Below are positions 21,702 through 32,993 of a stretch of 64,000 nucleotides of DNA, one piece after another; the stretch's first letter is position 1, and the number at the start of each line of letters is the position of its first letter. The notes under the pieces are model-generated. The model did not search any database. It was not told the origin of the DNA and saw nothing but the letters and a program-made list of their open reading frames with translations. The stretch is from contig JANCIK010000008.1 of the NCBI GenBank assembly GCA_028532985.1, positions 682,001-746,000 on the forward strand, given 5' to 3'. The DNA comes from Stropharia rugosoannulata (taxonomy: Eukaryota > Basidiomycota > Agaricomycetes > Agaricales > Strophariaceae). The position numbers were made by a program, and so were the translations under genes.

Positions 21702-24700
21702 ATGGCTGATTGGTCCGATAAAGTTGACTCGGTTGGCATCTACCCGCACATTGCCTTTGCACGCGTAGGGAACTCTACCGAGACCGAATTTCAAGAGGGT
21801 TGGTATTATGGTCCTGAGGTTCCCGGCCGCTTCGATGAGCCGGCAGGCGGATTCAAAGACGTCCATGGTGCTGTGAAGCGTCAGGTAAAAGATGTTCCCA
21901 GACTACCATCCATATCATTAACGAGAACTATGTGTAGGCAGCGAGGTTCCGCGTCTATGCATTCGACGCAAATAAGACCGTGCTCGGCGAGGTCAATGAA
22001 GGAAGCGGATTCTCCTTGGACTGGACTGTTCGCGTTGCAAACAAAAAAGCGTCCTGGTATGCATTCATGGGTAAGTGGCGAGTAGTCTTGCACTGCTTTG
22101 TCTATTTTATTATTGATCGAACAATCCAAGGCAAAGAACAAGAGGGTGCATTCGAAGAAGGATATACGACGTTGCGCAATCCTAACGTTCAGGCTGATGT
22201 TAGTTTCTCTTTTAACTCGAGCTTACTTTTTTCGGCTCAATCATGATGCAAGCTACACCCGGACCAAAGGACGAAACTTATCATCGACAGTGGCGAAAAG
22301 AACCTCAGTGGAACCAATCTCAAACCTGTTGAACTCTCTGGAGAATTCTATGGCTCCAAAGAAGAGGCAACTAACATATATCTGGGCGAAGCAAGGACGG
22401 ATGAAGAAGGACGTCTTGTAGTCCTTGCGGGCCGCGGATTGTCCCAGTCTATCGCACAGGAAGGCATCCCATACCCTCTAATTTTAACCGATTTCGATTC
22501 TCCGGATTGGTTTGACGACACCTGCGATGGCTGGGTGTCAGTCGTGGCAAAGCACACTGCCTCCAGTAAAGAGTGCGTGTAGAATATTTATCTCGCATCC
22601 GTATTGTCTAAAACATCCTTCAGATACCAACCGGTCCACAAAGCACGTGTTGTGGGCACTACTCCCAAGTTTGCCAACGGTATCTACGCACCGACGACTT
22701 TATATGATGTTATGGAAGACATCTACGAGGAAGTCAAGCGCAAGAACGAGGGCGCGTTGTATGATGTTGGCGACGTTGACTGGTATAGCCACATATGGCC
22801 GCTGCTTGAGCGCCCCCCTTTGTTATCATGGGTCAACGGTCAGGCCAATGGAGGACACGGTAAGCCGTCTACAAGTCTTTATTTATTGAATTATAAAATT
22901 TATTGTCATTTTCAACTTTGTAGGGCCTAACGGACCAGGCAATTTCTACGATCCGAAGTGGAAGGCCATCTTGAAAGATAAAAAGGAAGAATCGAAGCCG
23001 ATCAGGAAAGGGATCTTGGGGAGAATGAGGCTTCCACAGACAAGCGACGGCCGTTACGACAAGGCTCGCGCTGGACAGGCCTTCCCGTACTTCATGCCCT
23101 GGCTCTCTGGAGATAATGGTAACGTGTTCATATTTTTATTAAGTATAATATGTTACTGAATCACTGGGTTCAACAAGGCCGAGCGACACCTGGAGACCCG
23201 TCAACATTCACTTCAGTGACAGAACTTCAGTACGACAGACTCGTTATGTGGAGCGAGGGCACGTTTGCGCTAGACGGGGACGAAGGCGTCCCTCCAGCCA
23301 CCATCGACGACGTCGATCTCCAGAAGCAACCAGCTCAGTTAACAAAGGCTTCTCTTGAGGCGACCATTGGTGCTCCACTATATCCGGGGATTGAGTTATC
23401 CTGGAACGCTGAACAGGCCAAGTACTATGACCTAGATACACCGTTCACCTTTAAAGACGACGTGAAAGAAGGCGATCTGACCAAGTACCTGTCCCTTCCT
23501 TGGCAGAGCGACTTTTATATGTGCCGCTCATACTGGTACGACCAGGAAACTCTCATCCATTAACGTTGAATGATGGTTTTTTTTTTCTTCTTGAAGGTGG
23601 CCTTCTGCGCGTCCGGATGCCATTGTATCCGAAGAGGACTACAACAGGATAAAGAAAGGCTTTGCGCCTGATCAACTTGCCGAAGGTCTTACAAAACGAG
23701 TTCCATGGGAGCGTGGTATTCACCAAAACTATACCGGTGCGTATTCATACCTTTGGTTTAACTTAACATTAATTCTGCTTGCAGATGTTTACGGCAGTCA
23801 GCCCTTGTTTGCCAACACCGACATGGCGCAGAACTGGCATAAGCTTGGCTTCATCGTCCAACGTCCGGCTAGTGGCCCTACCCCGATATTTATTGAGGTA
23901 CAGCGACAAGATCCGCACGCAGGCGACATTAAGCCTCCCGAGATAGAACTCCCAGCCCACAAGCGCTTGCAGATGATCTTCCCTGTGCCATCAGGTGAAG
24001 AGGAGCCGATCATGACAGTAGAGAGCCTTCGCGAGCATCTTCAGGCCGCAATAGCTGTGGAATTGTCAACTATCCCGCTGTATCTTTTCTCCATGTATAG
24101 CGTGAAAACTCCAGAGAAGTACACCAATGATCCGCGTTACTACAATCTTATTGTCGCCTCCGTTCGCGGTCAGTATACATATATTACATGTAATACCTGC
24201 GTTCAGAACTAACTGCGTCATGTCTTAGGTGTCGTCGCGGAAGAGATGCTGCACCTCAGTCTGGCAGGAAACATATTGCTTGCCATTGGCGGCAGGCCAA
24301 AGCTGCATGATATTGCACCAAAATATCCTTCTCCCATGCTTGGCCATTATCCCAAGCTCGACCTTAACTTGCGTAGGCTAAACTCAAAGCAACTAGAAAC
24401 CTTCCTCGCCGTATGTGCAATACTTTATTAAAACGGCACCATTTCTGACGTCGTACACGTAGATTGAGCTACCGGCGCAGAAGGATGCGGCGCCACAAGC
24501 AGATAAGTACCTTACTCTTGGCCAATTCTATGCAGCCATAGATCGAGGTGATTACTATGTATTCAATGCGTGAGATTATACTTAACAAATCGGTTTATCA
24601 GGGTTGGAGTACTTGAATCAAAAAGATCCTAACTTGTTTAACCCTGCCACGGCGAGCTACCAGTTCTCTCCAGGACTTGGCTACCAGCCTCGGTACCGAG

Positions 24701-25520
24701 ACGCCGGTGGTTCCGTTGTTATCAAGGATCTTGCCTCGGCGCAGTTGGCTATCAAGTACATTGTCGACCAGGGTGAGGGCTATGAACAAAATGAGTTCGC
24801 CGATCCGGACAAACTTGAGAAATCCCATTATTATGTCTTTGCCGACCTTTTTGAGCAAATCCAGTCAGACCCTAAGGCATGGCAAACATATCCCGTTCGC
24901 TCAAACCCTAAGACGATTGATTACCACGATGAAGACAGAAAAATCTACCACGTATGCCTATTCGCGTCATTGATTTCTGCTTACAGCTCATTCTGATTTG
25001 TTCATTTGTTCACTAGGTATCCCTTGCATTTGACGCTGCATATTGTTTCCTACTAAAGACCATCGAAACGCTTTGGACGGTGGAAGACTCAGACGAGCGC
25101 CGCAAGCTCGTACTTGGCAACATGTACGGCGTTATGATGGGCGTTCTACCACCCCTCGCGCGCTTCCTAGCTCAGCAGCCCATTGGGAACGACGGCGAGC
25201 ACGCTGCCGCAACATTCAACTACTATTACTTCGACCCCTCACGTTCTGCGCTCGCACAGGTTCAAGCGGAGATGGAGGCTGCGATCAATGCCTACGTCGG
25301 TGTCACAGCGGAGACACCCGACCAAGTGCCCGTGCACGACTACGGTGCGATTCTGGAGCAGCTTCTCCCTATTCAGGCTAGTGTCGACGCTTTGATCGAT
25401 TTGGACTCGTTTGTGGCTCTTCCGAGGGCTCCCCTGAGGAAGACGTACCAGACAAATGTTCACAGCCGCGGTGCAATGGGATTCGGACCAGGGACGTCCG
25501 CTGCGCAGGGGTTGGCATGA
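21702..25520 (+). CDS. LodA/GoxA-like quinoprotein oxidase fused to a ferritin-like (VioB/RebD-type) domain
   Basis: About 1,000 aa from roughly 13 exons. The N-terminal two thirds match the LodA/GoxA family of CTQ-dependent oxidases, which deaminate amino acids with release of H2O2 and ammonia: IYPHIAFARVGNS at the start, then PWQSDFYMC at 23500-23524 and WWPSARPD. The Cys of DFYMC (23522-23524) and the Trp of QNWHKLGF (23835-23837) are 68 residues apart. LodA uses Cys516 and Trp581, 65 apart, with Asp512 four residues before the Cys; an Asp sits at the same place here (23510-23512). The C-terminal third is a ferritin-like domain: LREHLQAAIAVELSTIPLYL and VVAEEMLHLSLAGN (Glu and ExxH metal ligands). 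It resembles VioB/RebD-type iminophenyl-pyruvate dimer synthases. No signal peptide. Partner: the LodB-like gene at 19730. Substrate unknown. Confidence 0.85.
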
Positions 25521-25853
25521 AAACGTAATTCTTTTGTCCTTGTATTACTTTGTAAAAGCATACGTACCTGGAAACGAGCCTATGTCTATGAACGTTCAAT
25601 TATTTCCTTTCTCAACAAATGTTACTGAACGTTGACTTGATCAGAATCAGTTAAGTAAACGCGTCTGAGTCTGAGCAGCCCGAGTGGCGACAACTCAAAA
25701 CGACAACGGGTACTGTGTCCGGCGGTACTATAGCGTGGGAACACGACTTCAATTTCAGCGCGGAATCTAGGATAATTTACGACTTGCTGTCATACATATT
25801 TCTCTACCTGAGGCTTCGTTTTCGAGTAGATACTCCTCCAAGTCATCGCTTCG
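25521..25853. other. intergenic downstream of the LodA-like gene
   Basis: Short region holding the 3' end of the LodA-like gene and the upstream region of the next gene. A 70-codon frame overlapping the next start is in another frame and is not supported. Confidence 0.3.
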
Positions 25854-27492
25854 ATGCTGGAAAAATCCGTATGGAAAGTCAATATAGCTCTACAACGAGC
25901 TACATCAATCAACAACAGCGATATTGATTCAGTCACCAGTAACATCATCGAAAAACGCCGAGAATGCGAGGACTGTATAGTAGAGGCACTGGTATGACAT
26001 ATGCGATATGTCACTGATGCATTCTACTTATCCTCATACTATTTAATCTAAGGCTACTCTTGTTCACGCCAGTTCATCAAGATTCTCCTCCGAGTCGGGG
26101 CTGCCATGCGACATACCAATGAATATACGCTTTTGGATTTCCGCACTTAAGCGACTTACATGGATCTCTCCAGATACGCTCGAAGAGGCGAAAAAGAGCC
26201 TTGCTTTCATTGCGGACCACTTTGGAGTGTATATTCATGCAGATCAGGAACGCGCCTCCGGTGGATCAAACACATTAGAAATTATCAACATGGATAGTAA
26301 TGGCAAGACGACTATTGGGCGCTCCTTTGATAATGCTGCAGAACATGCCAACAAGATTAACCAACGGGTTGGCCTTTATCCATACCTAGAATCTGAAAGA
26401 GAAGATTTGAGGGACAGTCTACTGAATGAGAATCAGTCTCAAGACGATGCCCCTCCAGACTCTGAGTACTCTGTCGATAACGACGATAATGAGGGGCAAG
26501 AGGAGACGGATGAGGAGGAAGAGATAACAATTTATGCGCAGGAGGAAATGGAAGAAGAAGAAGAGGAGATGATGGAGGACGAGGAAGAGTGGTATGAGGA
26601 AGAAGCATATGGAGACATGGATGAAGAAGCAGATAAACATGCAACTAGAGAGGTATATGGAAGTGAAGAGTCTGATGAGAACGAACAAATTTATTGTAAC
26701 TGTGAAGATAGTGTTGAGGTCCATGCCACAGATAGCGAGGAGGAGACGGACGAGTCGCGAAATGGTGACGAAGATTATGCGAACGACTCTAGTAGCAGTG
26801 CCGAAGACACAGAGGAATATGAAAGCATTTTGGAACATAAAAGCCTTAAGCAGAATTCAAAGGGTCTGCTACCCCAAGTGAGTAGCATCTAGTGGTACAT
26901 GTATAATATCCATTTTTACATCATTTTGTTAGGATTCAAGCTCTTCAGACCAGGAACATGATCACCGGCCTGCCAATGTTAAACTGACTGTACGACTTCC
27001 AGCGTCCTCAAAGCCCGCTACTATAAAGAAACCAGCTTATTTCTGTTACCCTTCCACACCCGCGTCCAGTACCTTAAGGGCTCGAAATGTTCCCCGAGTA
27101 AGCAATTATTTCCATCATTTATTTTTGTGTGCTCACTAAAGTCTCCTTAGTGCAAAGCTTGTACCTCGACCAGTAAGCGGTCGCCTGGTGGACATGACTG
27201 CCTAAGGCCAAATGACGGCTCGCTCAGTCGTGTCTGTCTGCGATGCAAAGCGCTTCACCTCAAGTGCAGCCGGCCCACCTCGTACGACTCGGACGACTCG
27301 GATACATATGAAGACAGTTCGGCTCCAAGCACAAGGTCCAGGCCAGGTGGAGCAGAATCCACTCAACAACAGCCGAAAAGGAGAAATAGACGTTCTTCGC
27401 CAGCTCTTGAGTTGGACGTAGATGGAAAATACGTTATTGTTATCAGCTCTGATTCCGACTCACCTGCTCCAAAGAAGAGAAAGACGTCGTAG
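25854..27492 (+). CDS. unknown basidiomycete family with acidic middle and six-Cys C-terminal module (member 1)
   Basis: Four exons (25854-25991, 26053 to about 26880, about 26935-27099, about 27151-27492). The N-terminal domain starts MLEKSVWKVNIALQRA and has a WISALKRLTWIS segment. The middle is extremely acidic (about 26490-26640 is almost all Glu/Asp). The C-terminal module begins exactly at an exon start after NVPR and has spacing C-x2-C-x12-C-x11-C-x2-C-x6-C. A basic NLS-like KKRK ends the protein. The gene at 46660 shares the first intron position, the N-terminal pattern and the Cys spacing (x11 for x12), so the two are distant paralogues. The module resembles Zn2Cys6 fungal regulators but with a longer first loop. 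A nuclear, zinc- and possibly DNA-binding role is inference. The start is fixed by alignment to member 2. Confidence 0.7.
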
Positions 27493-27948
27493 CTACCATA
27501 CAAGTGTTCACTTTAGTTTAGCCTTCATGAGAGAGTACCTAATTTTGTCTATCTACTATAATTTACTTCTAACGAGATGGGCGTACTGTATGTCAATCAA
27601 TGTGCGACTGACTCGACATGAGGCAGTATTAAAGTGAACATGTTCACATATCAGTTCAAAATTAACTGTAGTTCATATCACAGTAACTTGTTGTTGACAT
27701 GTACTTGCGCTTAATTGTTGCGAGCAATACGCCGTGGCTCCTCATACGCTTTGAGGAAATTACTGTATTAAATCGTCCACGATGGAGAGTCGTTCTCCAT
27801 AAAAAGCGAGTCGGCGGCTGCGAACAACCGATAATCAATACACAATTGTGAAATGGCATAAGAGTAGTAAGTGAAATGGTAGAGCGTAGATATATCACAC
27901 TATTTCAGTACCATATAGTGCCTAGGTATACTTAGACTTGGCTTGGCT
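27493..27948. other. intergenic, convergent 3' ends
   Basis: AT-rich spacer between two convergent genes; no feature recognised. Confidence 0.3.
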
Positions 27949-29157
27949 TCAAACCGCAGCTGGTGGCCTTGAGTACAAGGTGTGGCCACCCTTTGCGTAG
28001 CTCAGTGTAACCTTCATACCTTCGTCTGGATCGATGATCCAGTCAAAGAAGGAGCGGGATAGGATGTCGTTCTCACTTCTAGCCTCTAACTTGAGCGCTT
28101 TCCGATAAAGAAGGTGGGCAGGGTTGAGAAGCACGTCTTCATCGGCGTCGCTGCCGACTTTGAAGACATCCAGTGCGGCTTGCACAGAGTCAGGCGCTGA
28201 TAGCCATGCTCCGAAGTCGATTAATGTGTATTCCGATAGAGCGGCGGCGGCGCGCAGTGCTTCGCGAGGGAAGCGAATAAATTGGTGGTACCATCGAGAG
28301 TAATCATGACCCCAGGGGAGCTATTCCTGAGGTTAATACAGAGCGCGACAAGCCTGAGAGCGGAAGCTACTTACCTGTCCTATTGAGAGAAATATCTGAC
28401 TCTCTTTAATATTTGTGGCACTCTTATCACAACGAGAAAGGAAACGAGTAGCAGGACGGACGTCAGGGTTGGGTGGACACTTAAAGGAAGCGCGTCAATT
28501 GAGTAATCTTATGAAAATTAAATTGGTGTTCTTCTCACCTCCACATCTTCATCTCCGCACTTCGCAATTTTTGAGAACATGGTCTCGACGCTGTCTTTCT
28601 CGGAAAGCCCAGCAGGATTGCAATGCGGTCCTACAAGAGCGAAGCGGTCACGGAACGCGTATGCCCGTCTGGATGCTAACCCGCATTCCAATAGCTGACG
28701 CTCAGCAGCTGGTACATAAGTGAGGGCCATGTCCACTACGCCGGATGCAAGGAGGGAGAGCGACTCGGTGCTATCTCCTAAATACCATGCAATCTATTAC
28801 ATAAAATTAGCATGTAGCTCGACACCCATATGTATGTACCTTACTCCTACTCACTTGGAACGGCTCTTTGCCCTGCTGTACCATTTTTTGAATAAAAACA
28901 TTGGACCACTCCCCAATCAAGCCAATTTGACCGGCTGTCCCGTTTGCGATGCGTATACATACGCCACGGTTTTGAGTAAATCCTCCATCATAAATTTCGT
29001 GCGGTACCACAGAGGATTGAGGAGCTATGGTATCCAATTTTACGTGCTGGGCGTTAGAATTACAGACGTTGACGCTGCTTCCAGTGTCATTAGGAGTGGT
29101 TTTTTCTAATATGTCAAAGGGCGCCATGATAAGTCGGTCGGATAATTCTGGCTCCAA
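27949..29157 (-). CDS. TupA-like substrate-binding (PBP) protein
   Basis: Four exons on the minus strand. The spliced protein has YDGGFTQNRG, RIANGTAGQIGLIGEWSNVFI, then AWYLGDSTESLSLLASGVVD and MALTYVPAAERQLLECG, followed by AFRDRFALVGPHCNPAG. The C-terminal lobe has FFDWIIDPDEGMKVTLSY. This order fits TupA-type tungstate/molybdate-binding proteins: a TTTS-like anion loop, the DxALxHxPxxE region and the xVGPxxDPAG strand. In bacteria these feed an ABC transporter. A fungal cell has no such periplasmic importer, and no signal peptide is visible at the predicted start, so the role here is open (oxyanion binding, or a diverged enzyme). Its distribution suggests an old transfer from bacteria. 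Introns of 50-60 nt show that it is now a fully fungal gene. Confidence 0.7.
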
Positions 29158-29818
29158 TACTGGCCATGCTTTTTTATATTGAACGCAACGTGTACCGAAT
29201 ATCGGATCCTGCCTCAGGCAATTTATATGCGGCGCTTAATAGACGCACCTTCTATAGCTCCAAAGTCAATTGTAATTCATTTTGTCATGCATGTTCGTGT
29301 AGAACATAGTAAATTTAGATTGAACTTTGTATGACTCCGCCTGTGTCGTCAAATAGATAACGCCGAACGAGTCCAGCAGCTTGCTTAGGTGGGGCTTCCG
29401 CAGCCTTGGTTAGTGCAAGTGGTCTCTAAAAAGCACAAACTTCGAGGTTAGACCCGTATATTATACTACTAGGCTTCAAGTTGCCAAATACAGCTTACCG
29501 TAACGTTGACCCAACTGCCAGAGCCAGAGCCAGAGCCCACGCCGCAACTTATGCGAGTAGTAGTACCGTGACACCAGTGGCAAGAGCCATGGAACTTGAA
29601 CCAAAAAGCGAGGGCGTATACGTTTGAACGTAAGGTCTGTTTAAACTTGCAAGGAAATGGAGAAAATGCTCAAATACGGTCAAAATACGGTATTATCTAA
29701 TGAACATGAACGTTTGCACGCTACTTAACTCCATTGGGTTCCGGGGCTCACTAATTTGACCGACGCGTGCATGCAACTGACGTTGTATGATACTCGTTCC
29801 CTAAACCATTCAGTCTAA
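29158..29818. other. divergent intergenic region
   Basis: Lies between the TupA-like gene and the DUF2855 gene, which diverge. It has a short tandem repeat GCCAGA (x3, 29517-29537) and no supported gene. Confidence 0.3.
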
Positions 29819-31315
29819 ATGAACTCCAGCAGGAACGGCACTCTACGGAGACTCACTAATACTACTATCTGCGTCCCGCTTTTGTCGTCTCCTGCCGGTG
29901 TCCCTATCCTTGCAACATCAACCATATCTCAGGAAATTGCGCCAAACCACGTCATAATCAAAGTCGATACCTTTGGGTTTTCTGCGAATAACGTAACTTA
30001 TCAGGCCCTCGGAGGACACTCGCAGTTTAGGTGAGTACTCTATGGTTATAGAGGAAGTCATCCTGATACAAGTTGCCAAATCTTGTGTTCACCCCCCTGC
30101 ACAGGTACTTTGATTTTCATCGAGCCCCTGTCGACGTAGAGCGTGGAGTGTCTCCGGAAACTCATGGGGTCGTGCCTGTCTGGGGATTTGGGACAATCGT
30201 ACAGTCAACCCATTCTAAAATCCCACTGGGTGAGCGGGTGTACGGGTACTTTGCTCCGGCCAAGTACCTCCTGCTCCCCGTGAATCAAGTGAACAAATAC
30301 GTGTTCTACGTGCCCAGAGAACATCTACCACCCGGTGAGCAATATTCAGATACGTTTTGGCTTTTGTTTATGATATACTGCTTTCGCAGACAGACGTCCG
30401 TACAACCAAATTACCCGCTGTGCAACTGACCCGCAGTACACCCCAACCCAAGCAGGGGAAGCTCTGACCATGCTCTATCGCCCGCTCTTCTGGACAGCGT
30501 TCTGGTGCGAAGATTATATGCATGAAGAGGGATTACTAGGATCCGCATCGACTGTTCTTATCTCCAGCGCATCAGCAAAGACCGCTATCTGTTTGGCGTG
30601 GTGCCTCCGTAGGCGCATATCTCAAGGGGGACTTGACTCTAAGGTTACACTGATTGGCCTCACCTCACCAGAGAGCTTGAACTACGTCAAGAATATTGGG
30701 CTGTACGACCTGGTGCTTATTTACTCCTCATTTCCTTCATCACCGACCTTTTCGTCAAACGCAGGCTCACAATGGGTATACGTCGACGTGGCAGGAAACG
30801 ACGCGTTCAATCAAGGACTCGTCGCTCACTTCTCTCCTGGGGGCGATCTCAGAGCTTGGATCTCTCTAGGACTCACTAATCTGTCTCCTGGTACAGCTGG
30901 CGTATCCCCTGGCATTGACCCGCATATACTCACTAAGGCCGGCAAGCCTGGAAGGGACTCTTCCAGTACAGTCATACAGAGCCCAACGCCTTTCTTTACG
31001 CCCATCTGGTTAGAAACCCGCAAGCGCCAGCTATCCCCAGCTGCTATATCTTCGATGCAGAATGGAGCCTGGAGCGACTTAATGACAGACTGTAATTCAT
31101 GGGGCGAGATAGAGCACACAAAGGGGGCAGGTCCTGTAAGAGATTTATGGGAGAGGATGATTAACGAGAAAGGCACACTTGGGCGAGCGAAAGGCATGGT
31201 TTGGAGTATGTGGGGCGATGATAGCCTGGGCCCCCTCAACGAAACGGAGAGGCACAACGACAACGTTCATATCTCCGCGGCTGGAGAAAGAACCCGACTT
31301 AAACCTCTCCTCTAG
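29819..31315 (+). CDS. DUF2855 family protein
   Basis: Three exons, about 460 aa. The N-terminal part is a GroES-like fold: ISQEIAPNHVIIKVDTFGFSAN, then NVTYQALGG, VPVWGFGTIVQS and GERVYGYFAPAKYLLLPV. The middle has LLGSASTVLISSASAKTA and a Rossmann-like VTLIGLTSPESLNYVKNIGLYD, and the C-terminal part is helical. This order is that of DUF2855, a fungal and bacterial branch of the medium-chain reductase-like proteins whose reaction is not known. The glycine-rich NAD(P) loop is replaced by SSASAKT, usual for this family, so cofactor use cannot be assumed. Intron 2 (about 30334-30389) restores the frame through DRRPYNQITRC. No clue in the neighbours points to a pathway. Confidence 0.75.
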
Positions 31316-32993
31316 GATATGACTCAGTCACTCGTTACATCGACTGTCTCTGCTGGACAAGTCCTACTTTCCGGTTGGGATATTTTAGCACAGTCTGAAA
31401 CACAAAGCAATGCTGTATGGTCTCCGCCACGGCCGACATTTAATATCATCTGGCTGCATAACTTCTCACCATCTAAAACTTCGTTGGGCGAACGTTCTGT
31501 TAGAAGCAAACCGGTCCTTCCTTGAAGTTCACGATCTACATACGGAGGCTTTCCTTTTCAACCCCCGCCTCCCCCAACATCCGGGGATAGCACAGCACAC
31601 CTTTATTTTTAACCTGACAGCTCTCTACATGTGAAGTTGTGAACATCATGGGAGAGTCTCTTCTCGAAGACAAGGCAATACACGTGTACTTGCCCGCCCC
31701 ACCCTAATCGCGAGTCCGGATATAGCCCCTCAGCGATATTTTCTCACAAATATAACCGTATGAGGAGCAATTGTAGCCCACAAATGCGATGATTGGCTAT
31801 GATACTGAGAAATACGACACGAAAGCGGGCGCCGTTCTATTTTTCAGCGACACGAGCTCCGGGTTCCCGAGCCATCGATGCAGCTCGGACTTCCTTCTCC
31901 CCTTATGACTTTTCAAAAGGTGACACCTGCTAATCGAGTGAGCGCAGTAACTGCTTGCGTCACTGGGGCAATCGAGGGTGCGTATCGAAACGGAGAGGTC
32001 ATAACCCTCGCGCTACTTCCTACTAATGCCGGTTTCTCGGCCCTTGATGGTGGCCGCCGACACTCTTAAGCCTACTTGGGACTTGCGAAAGGAGCCCCAG
32101 CGGATTATAAGGTGATCATTAAAACTTATAATCATCTCTGTAAGACTGTAATTAGCCAAAACTACAGGCATACAGTGATGCCCTCTAATGCCTCGGTGCG
32201 CGTAACTCTGTTCTGTTCTTAAATCATATTCTTATCGTCTATCACAGACCTGAGATAGCGCAAACGCGTTTGACGACGTTTTTAATTTTGGACACGACCA
32301 TGGGATCAGAGGGGAACTACTCCCAGATTTCTGGTTCTACAGACAAGGAAATGATACTAGTTATTTTTGCATCTTTGCTGCTGCCGTACTGACTCGTTAC
32401 CTCGAAAGCTCCCGACGGCAAGTCCCTCGAACGCAATGAGGCATCTTTCTGAACAGCATCAACGACCTTTATCGCCATAATTCTATTCAACAACGAGTCT
32501 TGAATTGAGATGCATCTATGGGTGACTCCAGAACGGACTGCCTTTAATCTTGTACATAGGTTCAACTTGATCTCGGAAGTACTCCAACAATAGGACTCTA
32601 ACTGACAGCTCCGCATTTCAAGAACTTCCCATAGTCGCAATGTGATAAATTCCTATGGTTGCTCCTACAAGCAACCTTAACCTTACACCTACCTAAAGAT
32701 GACATCGGTTCCCAATGCCCTGTAATGCCAGCTTTCCGGAATCTATTGCGTGGATTTGACCCGGGCAGGTCACCAGTATTCAGCAGGCAAATTCAGTCAT
32801 CTCGGAACTGAACCAAATGGCTCGAGTGCAGGCGAGCGACGAAACGGCATGGATAGATTTTAGATCGCATAGGCCAAAAGATGAACTCGGAATTTCCGCG
32901 CTCTGAATGAATGATGAATATTTATCGCTCGCACAATAAACAGGACGACACGATGATTATGACGAACCGTGAGCCCTCCCCTAGTGAGATCTA
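31316..32993. other. intergenic, 1.7 kb, no gene recognised
   Basis: Open frames at 31878-32069 (+) and 32317-32640 (-, 107 codons) have no family pattern, splice support or TATA context. No repeat or RNA gene is seen. Confidence 0.3.

Noticed and set aside
26357..26838. Minus-strand frames of 95 and 139 codons rich in Leu/Phe
   Set aside because: They are the reverse of the Glu/Asp-rich exon of the 25854-27492 gene; the apparent membrane segments are artefacts of acidic codons.
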